Shown: positions 1-12,895, counted from the first letter of the stretch. The stretch is 64,000 bases of DNA from Isoetes taiwanensis (GCA_021234155.1 JAJEKV010000060.1:4012451-4076450); one strand, 5' to 3'. The notes: generated from the sequence alone by a model not told the origin. Program-made: numbers and translations.

Positions 1-235
1 TTGAAGGAGAAAGAAGCTTGACAAAAGATTGTTGGGAACTTGGAAAATTTGATTTGAGTGGTATTGCCCCAGCCCAAGAGGTATTCCCAGTTATTGAACT
101 TACTTTTTGAAGTAGATGCAGATGGAATACTAAAAGTGAGGCAGAGGATAAGGCTTACCAATAAGGTAGATAAGATCATCAATACTGTTGACTAAGATCG
201 CTTATCTTCGGATGAGGTTGATAGAATGATCAAGG
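1..235 (+). pseudogene. BiP internal fragment, sense orientation (unit A)
   Basis: Translates piecewise to the part of BiP that runs from the end of the substrate-binding beta domain into the lid: [30 protein letters not shown], then [13 protein letters not shown]. Several frameshifts and a stop break it. It lies on the plus strand, opposite to the full BiP downstream, and matches the reverse complement of about 1715-1945. Homology stops just after the codons for KEA, where the sequence runs into tgtgttttgaatg. It cannot encode a working chaperone. Its interest lies in pairing with the antisense gene copy. Confidence 0.85.
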
Positions 236-1376
236 AGGCTTGTGTTTTGAATGATTTTGTTTTGAACAGTCATTTTTCACGTAACTCATTTTAGTCTACG
301 GGCAAAAGATCTACATTAGGCAAACGGTTGATAACCGAAAAGCCTAAGGTACCTTTTGGCCCTTTGAATTTTTACCCGCACTATGGCTAATGATGTATTG
401 GTTGGTCTGCAGTGTACGTGCTCCTTTTCCTAATGTAATCCTTCCTCGTCCAATAAGTCTTAGGTGAGCTTGGAAAAGAAGAAAGAAAGATGAGATGCAC
501 ATTTGCTCTTAAATGTTATGCTAAGATATTTGAGTACTTGATCCATTTTATTACTTTAGCAAATGATTTTTGCAAGCATACAAAGCTAAAAGGTGAATGT
601 ATCCAAAAACCTATGGATGTTATTTGATGTGCCTTCTTCTCGCCATATACTCATGTGGAACAACCTAGCTTAGAGTCATATTTTTAAGGTTGTTATATGA
701 ACCTCTAAATTGAGTACTTTAGACCCTTACGCTTCAGAGTATAAAAAGTACGCTTTATGCACTAAGTTTGCTACGGGATATCTTATTTCAGTCGAACTTC
801 CTTATGTAAAACCCATCTCTTTGATGTAATAAAAAAATATAGAAATATGTTGAAAACATGCTCCTTTGCTTTAAAAGGATTATATGCTTTTCAAATAGAA
901 CTTGCTGCTGGTTTCATCGTGGCAGGACCTGTTGTAGGCTTGAACTATGTACCACCTACATGCATCCAACTACAAATGGGAACTTCAATAATTGTAACTA
1001 GTCTTGTGGACTCAAATAAGGACGTCCCTCTTTAAGTGTTAGGTTTTGCCTTAGAAAATATATACAGACTACAATTTATGATGATTTGTAAGCTCATTGA
1101 AGAGAAACTCTTCCCTCATCTTCCATGTCGCTTATTTGCTACAAAATTAGATGTGCAAGCAAAGTTTCTAAATGCGTGTCAAACTTGCTAGATAAATTTT
1201 CATAAAACAAGTGCGCAAAATGTTTAAAAGTTTTTAGAAAAGTTGAAAGCTAAGATAAGTGATATAAACAAAGCAGATAATAAGCATAAGCTAATATACA
1301 TCTCAGACTACTATTTTCATATCTACAGGTATTTGTGTCATTCCTCGTGATCGAAATTTTGAATGTCTCAAGATAT
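236..1376. other. Spacer between the sense BiP fragment and antisense BiP (unit A)
   Basis: AT-rich sequence present in all units (20766-21913 in B; 32579-33702 in C). It forms the loop between the inverted BiP sequences. A 62-codon plus-strand frame at 847-1035 is kept in C (33171-33362) but is broken in B and resembles no protein I know. The part next to 1377 is the presumed 3' untranslated region of BiP. No RNA gene was seen. Confidence 0.6.
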
Positions 1377-3364
1377 TTACAAATTTCGAGTGATCTTCAT
1401 CCTCTTCCTCTGAGGCAGCAACACCAGTCTTTTGATAAACCTTGGTTATTATCGGATTGCAAACATCCTCAATCTCCTTCAGCTTCTCTTCGAAATCCTC
1501 CCCCTCAGCACTTTGGTTATCGTCCAACCACTCCACAATTTCCTTCAATTCAGGTTCAATCTTTTCTTTTGTCATCGAAATCTAGCTTATCCGCTAGCTT
1601 GTCCTTTTTGTCACCAATTGAACTCTTCATGTTGTACACATATGTCTCCAATCTATTCCCCGCATCAATCTTTTCCTTCACCTTCTTATCTTGCTTCTCG
1701 CATATTCCTCAGCCTCCTTGATCATTCTATCAACCTCATCTGAAGATAAACGATCTTTGTCAGCAGTAATGATGATCTTCTCTGCCTTATTGGTCGCCTT
1801 ATCCTCTGCCTTCACTTTTAGAATTCCATCTGCATCTACTTCAAATGTAACTTCAATCTGGGGAATACCTCTTGGAGCTGGGGCAATACCACTCAAATCA
1901 AATTTTCCAAGTTCCCGACAATCTTTTGTCAAGCTTCTTTCTCCTTCAAAGACCCGAATGCACCTTACCTGTTTGCTTATCCTGATAGGTGCTAAAAATT
2001 TGGGATTTTTTAGTTGGAATTGTAGTACCCCTGGGAATGAGCTTTGTCATCACTCCACCAACAGTTTCAATGCCAAGGGTCAAAGGAGTGGCATCAAGGA
2101 TGAGTGCATCTTTAGTCTCTTTGCCGCCTTCCCCACTTAGAATGCCTCCTTGAACAACGCACCACCATAGGCTACAGCCTCATCAGGATTGACTCCCTTG
2201 CTAGGCTCCTTGCCTTCAAAGTAGTCCTTCAACAATTGCTGTACCTTTGGGATACGAGTACTTCCTCCAACAAGAACGATTTCATCAATCTGTGACTTCT
2301 TAAGGCCAGCATCATCCATGGCCTTCCTAACAGGGCCTAATGTCTTCTTGAACAAGTCATTGTTAAGCTCCTCAAACCTCGCTCTCGTAAGTGGTTCGAG
2401 AGAAATCAACACCATCAAAAAGACTCTCAACCTCAATTCTAACTTGGTGGCCGGGTTATTGAAGTGCCCTCTTTGCACGCCTACGCCTCAAGGACGGAGT
2501 TTTCCAATAGCCCTGCTATCCTTGCTAATGTCCTTGTTGTACTTCTTCTTGATGAGTTTAATAAAGTGCTCCATAATTCTGTGGTCAAAATCCTCTCCTC
2601 CAAGATGAGTATCACCACTTGTGGCTAAAACTTCAAATACTCCATTATCAATTGTTAAGATGCTGACATCAAAGGTACCACCACCAAGGTCAAACACAAG
2701 TATGTTCTTCTCGTTTCCCTTCTCATTAAGTCCATAAGCCAATCTTTGCCGCAGCTTGGCTCATTCGTATCACGAGCCACGTTAAGTCCAAAGAATGATA
2801 CCAAAGATCTTTTGTGGCCCGTCTCTGCATCATTGAAATAAGCCGACGTTGATAACAAAGATTTTTACGACCTTTCCTAAGAATGCCTCTGCCGGTTTCC
2901 TTCATTTTTATCAAAATCATGGCGCTAATCTCCTCTGGGCTGAAAAGCTTAACTTCGCCATCCTTGATCTTAACTTGTATATAAGGTTTCCCATCTTTGT
3001 TGATGATCTTGTAGGGCAATAGTTTCATATCATTTTGGACTTCTTTGTCGTCAAACTTCCTTCCAATCAAACGTTTAGGGTCAAAAATGGTCCTTTCGGG
3101 GTTAGAAGCAGCTTGGTTCTTGGCTGCCTCTCCAATAAGTCTTTCAGAATCTGTGAAGGCTACCCATGAAGGTGTGATTCGATTTCCCTGGTCATTGGCT
3201 ATGATTTCTACATGCCCATCTTTGTTATAAACCCCCACACAAGAATATGTTGTTCCGAGATCAATACCAATTACTGTATCTAATTTGGGAGCTTCTTCTG
3301 CGCCTGCTGCTACAGATACAACCCAAATTGTAAGAAAAGCCAAGCATAGACCTCCCCTCGACAT
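1377..3364 (-). pseudogene. BiP: ER-lumenal HSP70 chaperone BiP, frameshifted as read (unit A)
   Basis: Full-length BiP coding region of about 663 codons on the minus strand, starting at the ATG complementary to 3362-3364. The N-terminus is a signal peptide ([17 protein letters not shown]) followed by [14 protein letters not shown], the first phosphate-binding motif of HSP70. Further down are [11 protein letters not shown] (phosphate 2), [14 protein letters not shown] (adenosine motif), [13 protein letters not shown] and the substrate-binding domain, then the lid ([15 protein letters not shown]) and an acidic tail DEDH. The known role of the family is ATP-driven folding and quality control in the ER. 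There are no introns, whereas the BiP genes I know in flowering plants have several. Frameshifts near 2900, 2740, 2480, 2130, 1930 and 1600 break the frame; several coincide with CAG/CTG sites that differ between copies and may be read errors. The terminal HDEL is not legible here. Confidence 0.88.
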
Positions 3365-3617
3365 TCTCTATTGCCTCTGCTTCTCTCAACACTCTCTTCT
3401 GCTTCTGCTTCTCACCGCTCTGCTTCTTTTAAACAAGCAAGGAAAAGGGCAAAGGAAAAGAAACGCAAAATGGAAAAGGCAAAAAAAAAGGCAAGCATAA
3501 AGATACCTATTTTTTTCTTCTTGATGAGTTCTTATTAAAGGCAGTTCGACCTAATTCTTTGCTGGCCGATCTGGTGGTGCCTTGGCCGATCTGGTGGTGG
3601 GGAGGCACCTTGTCAGA

Positions 3618-4590
3618 AAGATTGGTTAAATGCTGCTTCCCGTGTACTTATGGCCCAGGAAGGTAAGAATGCTTTGAGAAATGAAAACGAACTCAGTCTA
3701 CAGTTTTGTGCCTTTTAACTTCTTGCAAACGAAGGCTTTGAGGCAATGCAAGCAACTATGGACACATGCATGAAGCAGGAAAATTACTTGAGATTGCACC
3801 ATGCCCAACTTATGAAGAAGCAGTGGCAGCATTGTTTAGTAGATGAAAAACTTATGGGGTGTCAGAACAGATTGGTTAAATGCTGCTTCCCATGTACTTA
3901 TGGCAAGTATTTTTGTAAATAAATAGAATAGAGGGGCTAAGAATACTTGCATCTGGGTAAAGGGAAAAAGGCTGTAAAAACCCAAGCCAGTAAGCTTGCA
4001 AGGTCCAGCAGTAAAGTTCAATGATTGCCATGTGACTGTGATGTCTTTCCACACATGCAATTTGGGTGGATCTTCTAATCCAGAAATAAGGTGAGTCTTC
4101 AGTCTAGATATATTACTCATGTAGTGTTGGATATGTTACTTAGCTGGTACAAAAGGCATTTTATTTTAGAACTTATTAAGAAACATGATGATAGTGCGTT
4201 TTTGTTTTAGGATTTGCTTAGTGGCCAGTCCATTATGAATATTGGTGATTTGGGTGCGACTTCAAGTACCAGCAAAGAGCCAATTTCAAGACCATATATT
4301 AGCCGCTGGTTTGTGGTTGGACAAGAGCCTCAAAGGTATGACATTTTGGGGTTTTATACATATCCTAGTAACGTTGCTACTGTTAAGAAAAAATTAGTAA
4401 TTCCTATTGGACAAATCTATTGCTTTAGAACAGGGCTAGATAATTGTTCTATGTTCTGGTTGCATTTACAGAGCATAAGGAACATGAGAAAACTGCATGA
4501 GTCCGAGATATGAAGTTTTGTTGGATAAAAAAGTCTTCATATTTGGCACTGCATGAAGCTAATCTAGTGATTTTTCATGACAAAGAATAG
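3618..4590 (+). pseudogene. Unidentified spliced gene fragment (unit A)
   Basis: Coding-like sequence on the plus strand that I do not recognise. A first block (about 3620-3925) encodes DWLNAASRVLMAQEGKNALR and, after a break, MQATMDTCMKQENYLRLHHAQ and KKQWQHCLVDEKLMG. Later come three exon-like pieces with good splice signals. One ends at NPEIR before gtgagt at 4091. The second is 4211-4335 (LLSGQSIMNIGDLGATSST ... YISRWFVVGQEPQ) between ttttag and gtatga. The third runs from 4472 (after tttacag) to a TAG at 4588-4590 (VLLDKKSSYLALHEANLVIF in the frame of unit B). It runs head-to-head with BiP, about 250 bp from the BiP start. It may be the 3' end of a captured gene. Confidence 0.5.
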
Positions 4591-5149
4591 AGGCTTCATG
4601 ATTGATAATGCAAATGGCTTACAACACCCTTGGATAATGCACCTTGTGCATGCTCTCTTGCTTAAGATGACAATCTAGAAGAAAAATAGTATCATCATTA
4701 AAACATTAACAATCTCTATCTAGGTCCAAAAGTTCCACGAGCCTTTATGAAAGACTGAGGTGGCTTTTCAGAGACTAGATTTAATGGCAGTGCATTTAAA
4801 TTGATCTTTATTGCAGGTTTATGCTTTTGAATAAATTTGTGTTTGTGGTAAATTAGGAATTGTTTCTTACCCTTCTAGATCTGGAAGCCTTTTGTAGTTG
4901 TATAAGTCATGATTATGAGAAGCCACTAGAGTTGCATTGTAACAACACAATATTCATGGGAAAGGAAAGGAATTTCTGACTGTTAAAATTTTCTCTCTCT
5001 ACAGAATGCTTTGCATGTTCTAATGTTGATTTGTTGAAGTTGCAAACGTAGATATAGAGTGCATTCTTATTATGTAGTAGCATGTTTATTTGATATATTT
5101 TGTTATTTGATTTTAAAAAATGGCAGTTTTGAAGCATTTAACTTTTCCC

Positions 5150-5761
5150 CTGTACTCGTTGTGGGCTCGCGAACTTCAAAAGGTGCTATAGTAGAAAAGG
5201 AAGTTGATGCATAAGGCCCAAAGAAGGTGACGAATTTTGGGCACTGAATGCTTCGCATCGATGGTTTCTTGAGATTTCTGCAACTTTGACAAGGGGCAAA
5301 GGGAAAAGTTCTGACCAGGAAGTGTATCTGCACATCACATTTGTGTTCAGAGCACAAAGAACAATAGCAGAAAATTGCACATGTTAATTAAAGAGACAGT
5401 TAACCAGGAAGAAGTGATGGTATGTGCGGATATTGACAAGGTTCTGCTTCATGATTTTTACATGGGAAATGAACAACTTACACCAGAATCCACTTTCCAT
5501 TGAGCAGTTGCAGTGTATCTGTAGGAGCGGGGTAGGGTTCTTAGCTTCCAGCTCATTTATCAGTTCTATAACTTCTGCACGGACCTCACTGCTAGCAACA
5601 AGGCCGTGCTCAGTACCAAAAGCAGAATCAATCAATCCCTTCTTAAGCCCTAATATTGTATTATCTTCTGCAGGTGTTTCCACAGTTGTAACTACATCAT
5701 GGCTGGATGATTGTTAGGTGCTTGGCTCTATGGCTCTCATTTTCCTGACCATTATTTTTGT
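5150..5761 (-). pseudogene. Plastid fibrillin (PAP) two-exon fragment (unit A)
   Basis: Two minus-strand exons match the start of the plastid-lipid-associated protein/fibrillin domain. Exon one (5761-5482, after tttgccag) encodes ETPAEDNTILGLKKGLIDSA, GLVASSEVRAEVIELINELE and AKNPTP, then LNGKWIL in the frame of unit B, and ends at a good donor (ggt|gtaagt). Exon two starts at 5327 after gatgtgcag and encodes YTSWSELFPLPLVKVAEIS, FSAQNS, FFGPYASTSFSTIAPFEVR. Fibrillins bind lipids at plastoglobules and thylakoids. The transit peptide and the C-terminal half of the domain are not found nearby, so this is a fragment. Single-base indels break both exons in unit A. Confidence 0.8.
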
Positions 5762-7749
5762 CTGGCAAAGCTGAAGCCACCAGACTTCTCTAACCAGGAG
5801 TATATAGAGAGGTAGAAACAAATGGAGATTTTTGGAATGGAACTTTACATGCCTTCCCTGGGGAAAGAGGCAATTTGTCGTTTATAAGTCGCAAATGGGG
5901 CTTCAATACTGCATCAGAGATTATCGCCATAATAAATCTGGTCTGATCAACCAAGCCCTTGAATGCAGATGAAGAATGTTGCCAGATCCGTGAGAGAAGT
6001 ATATCATGTTGAATTCATTTTTACTGTTAAAATATTATTCTTTTCAATTCCATGATCCATCTCATGTGATAATGTACGGCAACAGAAAGAGAATTCAAAT
6101 GCAACAACTCGACTTATAAAATTCACCATGAAAATTTATATTAGCAAAGAATTTTAGTATGTACAACTTGGAGGCTGTCACATGTTAATCGTTCATTATA
6201 TCAAGAAACTTACTTGTGAACATCATTTCCTCTTTACCATAAGTATTCATAGCCACAAGAAGGGCTATGAATATTCCACTACTGGATCGCGAACAGGTAT
6301 TGCAAATATCGTTTTATTTTTTCCAATAGATCTCACTAAGCAAAGACTAAATGGAAATTTCATATAGAAACACAACAAGCATTGAAGCTTGATATACAAC
6401 ATTGTGTTTCACTTGGATGTTTATGTCCAAGAACACTAACATGATCTCTTGTACTCAACCTACAAAAAGTCAAAGGTAATAGCAAAAACAACTTAACCCA
6501 ACCAAACATTATTGTGCAAATCCTCACAAGTAGACCCAGACAACCATGTCCACTGGAAAAAGAATAGTTACTAGGAGCGTGTGGCCGGTGATCTTAGGGC
6601 AATTCTTGAAGCGTTTGGAATGGGTTTAGGTATTAGACTTTGTAGCTACATTAGAATTTATAGAATCTATGTAGGTGAAATGGGCAGGAAGGCATAATGC
6701 ATGAGTATAGTTGAATAGAAATAGAAAATGTACATCCCTATGAAGGATGAGCGCAAACCTTGTTTTTAAGTGTAAACATGCTATGAACTAATTTTATACA
6801 AAACATGTACGCCTCCCAAAGAAATGATCTTTCAAAGCAACAAAGCTAATGAAACAATGGCAAACGTTGATACATGTGAGAGATTCATCTTATGTCTATT
6901 TGTTGTTAAACGCGAATCTCTAAAAAGTGTGCCGGCAATGCCGGCATTAGTCATGTAATGTGTGGAATAGGTAGATGTAATGGAATATGTAGAAAACTTG
7001 TAAAATGTACTCATGATATATAGATGTAATGGAGTACCAACTGTGAAGGATTTAAGGTTTAGGGACGCCGGGAATTAGCCCTAACACATCGAATGGATAG
7101 AAGTAATGGAAAGCATATGTTGCAAATATGTTGGTATAAGGTTTTGTGGAATACACAATTGCAATTTTGTTACCCTCGGTATTTGCAAGCTAAGATTATA
7201 CTACCATTCTACTTGCATTGTTGGGGTGCCTTAATAAAATCATGCATAGTGCTACTGAAAAGATTAGTTGTCGCGATGCAGCGATGATTTGCACCATTTC
7301 AATACTGAGTTCAATTTAATTGGTTTCATATGCAAATAAACTTACAGAAACGTGATGGTTGCACAACGCCTTTGCATTAGTTGTGGGCACACGAAATGGA
7401 ATTTATCTGAACATATATAATTATTATTGGGTCGATTCTTTAGCATATTCTTCGACGTCGAGGCACTTATCTTGGCCGTCCATTGAATTACAAATAATTT
7501 TTTACCGTAGACATTTTAGAGAAGGCCACCGCCATAGCCATCGGTGTACGTGGTCGGGCCGGGGTTCAAGCTTCAGATAGCGGGGCTGCAAATGTGGTCG
7601 TATCCAACGTTTGGTGCTTGATTTTTTTGCTGCAAAAGCCTTACTTATTTGTTTGACTCTGTATTGTAGTGTTCCGGCCAGTTAAGTTCGCCTAATTGCA
7701 TAAATATCAAATTATTCTCTTCTTATTAGGTTTAAAACTTCAATTTGGG
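5762..7749. other. AT-rich unit spacer without recognisable genes (unit A)
   Basis: Present in every unit. It contains only short frames that differ between copies. One exon-like minus-strand frame is visible in unit C (38686-38504: FIALLVAIPSNYFVGNNTYG), where it is least damaged; I do not recognise it. A GC-rich patch at 7500-7620 reads differently in each copy. Confidence 0.5.
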
Positions 7750-8171
7750 TTTACAACTTTCATTATGTATGAAACATCCTCTTCTCATTAGGTTTATATC
7801 TTCAAATTCGGTTTACAACCTTGATTATGTATCTTTCAACTTTTTGCTATTCTAGATTTTATGCCTCAAAAGCTCTAAAAGAATAAGTAGCGAGATTTGT
7901 GTTTCTTTTTGTCCGGAAAAACATGTGCGATATATAGAATAAATGCTATTGAAGATTTCTTAACCAATGATACCCAAGTTGGGAATTTGCAAAAATATCT
8001 TTAACTCTAGACATAGTACATTTTCTTTGACTAAGCTTTAACCAACAGGATCAAGTGTCAATTGTAGGCCGTAGAAAATAGAATAGAATAAACTAGAAAA
8101 TGTAAATATCGGCGGCAGCCGTCGCGTCGACTTATTCTTTAAGGCTTAATGCTCACAATCTGCTTGAGCAA
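7750..8171. repeat. Left copy of the direct repeat flanking the unit A insertion
   Basis: Sequence from tttacaactttcatt to gcttgagca. It occurs once in units B (about 28330-28760) and C (about 40125-40550) but twice in A, here and at 16517-16948, on either side of foreign DNA. Confidence 0.85.
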
Positions 8172-11100
8172 ACATTTGGCCAAAATCAATGAAAAAGAGC
8201 AATTGCTTGCCAAGATGAGGGATATTAGATCTCTCCTTCAAGAAGATCCTCACAATCTTAATCTTCATATAGGAGAGGAACTTCTAGAAAATTACCTAAA
8301 AGTGTTGAGGAAATTGAGGCCAAGAGCTCTTCTATCAAATGTAAGATTAAATTTAATAAGGACATGGACTATGGTAGCTCGGTTTCTTCTTCAAAATGGC
8401 TAAAGTCGGACTTGAAGACTTCTTAGAAATGCTATCACTCAAGTTCGGTGACCTTTGGAATATCTCTGAATGACTCCAAGCTTATTAAATCTTTCTTCCA
8501 AGAGAACTATGCCACCCTTTTTTTCCAAAACTCCATTTCGACAAATTGACCTAGTCAAGGAAAGGAAATTTCTTGACTGGCACGATGTGATCATTCCATC
8601 TTCTATGGATAATATGGATGATTCTATTGTGACTCCCCACGGAAGATGAGATTTTCAAGGTTCTCAAATCCTTTGGCGAGGCAAGTCCCCAGTCTGATGG
8701 CCTTCCTAGTGAATTCTATGTTCACTTTTGGGATATTCTTAAACATGATATAATTTCCATGGTTTCGGGTTTTGGGGGCCAATTTCTTACATCCTTCAAT
8801 CTCTGGGTTTTATCTCCCTCATACCTAAAGTGGATAACCCATCTACTTTCTCAGTTGGAGGCCGATCTCTTTAACCAATACCTCTTATAAGATATGTGCC
8901 AAGATAATTGCAAATAGAATCAATGCATTTACTGCTTGTGGAAGAACATATCTCTCTATCGTCGACCTTTCTTCCTAATAGATTTATCTTGGACAACTAT
9001 ATCATTTGCTATGGAAGGTCTTCCTTTGGAATAGCATCTCCAAACAAAATTGTGTGCTCCTCAAACTTGATTTTAAAGAGAGCATTTGATCTGATGAGAT
9101 GGGATTTTCTTGATCTTGCTCTCTCAAAGTTTGGGTTTCATCCTAAGTTAAGGCTTCTTATTCATGGTTTGAATTCTTTCTCTAATTCTCATGTCATTAT
9201 CAATGGCTCCCCCCACCCAATTCTTTCCTCTTGCTAGAGAATCGGACAAGGTTGCCCCTAGCCCCCTACTTATTCTTGATAGTAGGTTGAAATGCTCACA
9301 AAGGATGTTCTTCATTTCAAAGAGCTTGGGATGATTAAAGGTCTCAAATTGCCAAATAGTGATGAGTCCCCTAACTCTATCCCGATTATCTTTGATGATA
9401 CCTTTGCCTTTTAGATCTTTGATATATCTAACATTGACTTCTTTCTTGACATTATCAAGCAATTTTCAAGAAGATACGGGGTCCACCTAAACTTGGCTAA
9501 ATGTGTGATCATTGGTGATAATATTCAATAAACTTTGCTAATCTCAAGGTTGTTAATACTCATCATGCCTCTACTCTTTTAGGTATGCCTTTGTCTCTCA
9601 ATCCTAATCTCAAAGGCCTCTGGCGGATAATTGTGAAAATAATGAAAAAGCTAAATAATTTCAGAGGTGGTTTGTCCTTTCTTTGGTAGATCTATTATTG
9701 CAAACTCTGTCATGGCCAACACTCACATTTACTTTTCCTCTGCTTTAGTGGCCCCTAAGTCTATCTATTCGAGAGTTGAAAGATTATCGAGAAAGTTCAT
9801 TTGGAAAGGCTCCCATCTAGTTGGATGGAATTATGTTTCAAGATAAAAACATGGTGGTCTTGGGCGCAAGGATCTTTATTTACAAGCACAACATCTCCCT
9901 TGGTAAATACACATTGGAAATCCTTCATGAATAGTTTGGTCCATCCTCTCATTTTATCGAATCTTGGCTTTCTTGCTCTCACACAGTTGGCCATCCTACA
10001 ATTGAGCATATTTTACCTGATTCTGTTTTTAATGTTCTTGGGGCTGGTTGCAAATACTTCCCCTTGGGTGTGATTCACTTCATTATGGCTTGGAATAAGG
10101 TGCAATCGCCTATGTATATGAGGGATCCTCATGATCTTAACTTGCAAATGACTATTTTTAGGGAATCAATTCTAAAGAATCATCCTAGTAAGACTCTTGC
10201 CTTGAGACATTCTAGAATTTATAAGAAATGGTCTTACTATGGCCTCCTTTTCCTTGGTGACCTATATATGAACAACAAACTCATCTCTTGGACCAATCTG
10301 AAAAACTTGGTTCATGGCACTTCTAGTGATAAAAAGATCTATTTGCATATTAAGTCTATCCTTCCTGGACTTGGTTAAATAATATTGTCCCCAAGGCAAC
10401 CAATTGGAGCATTTGGGACCCGAGTGTTTATATAAGATGCCTTCAAATCTATTACGCTATTAGCAATTTTTTACAATCATTCCAAAGCTGGTCTCAAATG
10501 GTCTATCACTATGGAGGAGGCCAAATCTCTATTTCATAATGTTTACAACTCCTATTGCTTCCCCAAGGTCAACTTCTTTATCATGGTTGTTAGCCAATAA
10601 AAGCATTCCCAATTTACAACTTCTCTCCCTCGGGAATGACAACATCTACGCCTTGTGCCCATTCATTGTAGTCACGGAGGAAGATCTTGAACACATCTTT
10701 ATCTGCCCTAAATGCTTAATTCTTTTTGGTCTTGGTTTGATGATAAAATTCAAAATCGACATTTTTTCCCAAGGATCTGTGGAAATTCTTTGTCTTATGT
10801 CCAAAATGATTGCACTTTTGCTAATACTATCATGTTTATTGCTCTTTGGAATATCTACGGAAGGCAAGAAATAGAGTAGTTTATGGCAAAAGAATTTCCT
10901 CAATTTTTGGATCAAATTGCATTTTCAACTAGATGTTGGTCCATTTTGTCTGACTCACAAAAGGAAACAACACGATAAATATGTAAAATGGGATTTGGTT
11001 GGTCATTTCGGGGTCTTTTCTTTATTTGTAGCTAACTTCAATGTTATAAATTCTAATGTTTGCTTTTGGGGATGATGTTAGCCTACTTGGAGAAATGCAA

Positions 11101-11898
11101 GAAAAATGGGTGATTTGGAGGATAATCTGCTCAAAAGGGGGAAGGCGATCTTGATCTGAAACTATTCTTCAACAAACTCTCGAAAATGAAGAAAAATTGG
11201 ACCACAACTATTGCAAGAATGTTCTCGGAGAAGTGGTGCAAGTCTACACTATGTTTGATTTCCTCTCCATGTACCCACGGATACATGGTCAGGAACAATT
11301 CTCAAGATTGAGGCGATTTTACACTCCACTAAGGCTGGCTGATTTGTTTGGTTCCTTGCTTTGTTTGGATATGTCGAACCTATCTTGAATGGATAGCATT
11401 CTTTGGCGAACTACTAGCGAACACCTTTGGATCTGTGACTCTTTCTATGCCTTCTTCAACTCTAAGCTTGAAACTCCCACTCATTTCAGACCCGGTAGCC
11501 TCATCCTTCTATCGACTTCCAATCCAAAAATTACAAAATAAGACATTTTGCTCAATGGTATCTCCTAATCTTACTTGAAAATTTTGGTTGATGTTACTTC
11601 GGGTTTTAACATTAATTCTTGGTTGGGGTCATGATCTCCACACATTTTTTGAAGACTATCTTATTTTTGGAAGACTATTTCTACTCAACAAGTATCTTTT
11701 TACCAATTCACATCACCTCGGGGTCTAATTTACGCTACATACTCTTCATACTACACATCACAACATTTTGATGGGTTGTTTATGTATAAAGATCTTTGAT
11801 ATGCTTTAATCTGCTGATCAAAGCGGATCTATGTCTTGTGTTCTTGATTAATGGAAAAACTTACTCTTACTCTCAAAAAAAAAAAAAAAAAAAAAAAA
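8172..11898 (+). mobile_element. 5'-truncated plant L1-type LINE with poly(A)
   Basis: Non-LTR retrotransposon remnant on the plus strand, broken by many stops and frameshifts. It starts in the linker between endonuclease and reverse transcriptase (EKEQLLAKMRDIRSLLQED). RT signatures follow: EIFKVLKSFGEASPQSDGLP and EFYVHFWD (about 8645-8735), AKIIANRINAF, LKLDFKRAFD and RWDFLDLALSKFGFHP (about 9060-9140). Later come the plant-LINE C-terminal pieces (FIWKGSHLVGWN, DLYLQAQH near 9800-9890) and a zinc-finger-like EDLEHIFICPKC (about 10680-10720). It ends in 24 A residues at 11875-11898. The endonuclease is missing, as is usual for 5' truncation. No clean target-site duplication was found. Confidence 0.85.
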
Positions 11899-12689
11899 GG
11901 TTCTCATTTGCTTGCAGCTCATCTTATAGGGCTGGGGAGTTTTTGTGGAAAGTATGATTCGAACGGAAAAAACTGATTCTACAAGGTACCATTTTGCATG
12001 GTTGCAATGAGGTAAGTCGGATGTTAGTAATTTTCTTTGGCATGCGCCTTTTGATAAGCTTAATCATGCATGATTTTTGAACAACAGAATAATTCGCTAC
12101 CATCACATATTTTTATGACTTTCTGAGATCTGAGAAAACTATATAGAATTAAGCCACTTTAGCTCAAGCTACCTCCATCGTGGTTTGATAGAATCATCAT
12201 ATGGAAATTATATCTGCACCTAATGAAGGCAAAGATGTGAGCACACGCTCTAAATGGTGTCGTTGGTGGATCGGGCATTACATGCCCACAAAAGGCAAAA
12301 GATGTATATCTTATACATGTCTCTAATATACATTGAGAATCCCCTAGATCATTATTATGAATTTAGTGCATTTATATGAAGCGTTAGCAAAATTAGCTTA
12401 AAAATAAAGGAAAACTACCAAAATACCCCACTTTGGCGAAACTTAGAGATTAAAAGTACCATTCCAATTGGAAAATGAGTGCATGGCCCGAAAAGTTAAT
12501 GTACAACTTTGAAGGGAATGCAAAATCAATGAAATATCAGCATGTTTTGATCTGTTTTTTCTCCTTCCTTTCATTTTACAGTTTACATCTTAATACTAGG
12601 TACAAACATGCCAACAATAATTTAGACAGAGGTACAAACATGCCACATGTTTTTATTGAATGTTCGTACATACCCATCTTTCCCTTCAC

Positions 12690-12895
12690 AATGCATATCA
12701 CCATAGGCATACAGTTCTATATCCATGTATCCTTCCTTTCACAGTGCATATCATCATAGGCATACAGTTCTATATCCATGATCCTTTCTGCAGGAAATAA
12801 ACTAGTACTTTTGATGGGCTTAATGAGTTCTATATCCATGTTCCTTTCTGTAAAAGGAGCAGGAAATAAACTAGTACTTTTGATGGGCTTAATGA
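12690..12895. repeat. Interleaved short tandem repeats
   Basis: The motif cataggcatacagttctat, followed by atccatg, occurs at about 12703 and 12756, and its second half again at about 12825. The motif ggaaataaactagtactttt, followed by gatgggcttaatga, occurs at about 12792 and 12861. Periods are roughly 53, 60 and 69 bp, so two repeat types overlap. Confidence 0.8.

Noticed and set aside
847-1035. 62-codon plus-strand frame in the BiP spacer as a small gene
   Set aside because: It is kept in unit C but broken in B, has no recognisable features, and lies in AT-rich spacer that varies between copies.
1303-2140. Plus-strand frames opposite BiP (for example 1335-1721 and 1691-2140)
   Set aside because: They are shadows of the minus-strand BiP reading frame. 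Their composition follows the complementary codons and they have no conserved features.
3400-4100. An ER-stress element (CCAAT-N9-CCACG) upstream of BiP
   Set aside because: I scanned the first ~700 bp upstream on both strands and found no convincing match. ATTGG at about 3624 and CGTG nearby are in the wrong arrangement.
8140-11930. A target-site duplication around the L1 LINE
   Set aside because: Sequences before 8172 (tgcttgagca) and after the poly(A) (ggttctcatttgcttgcagc) share only a few bases. The match is too weak to call.
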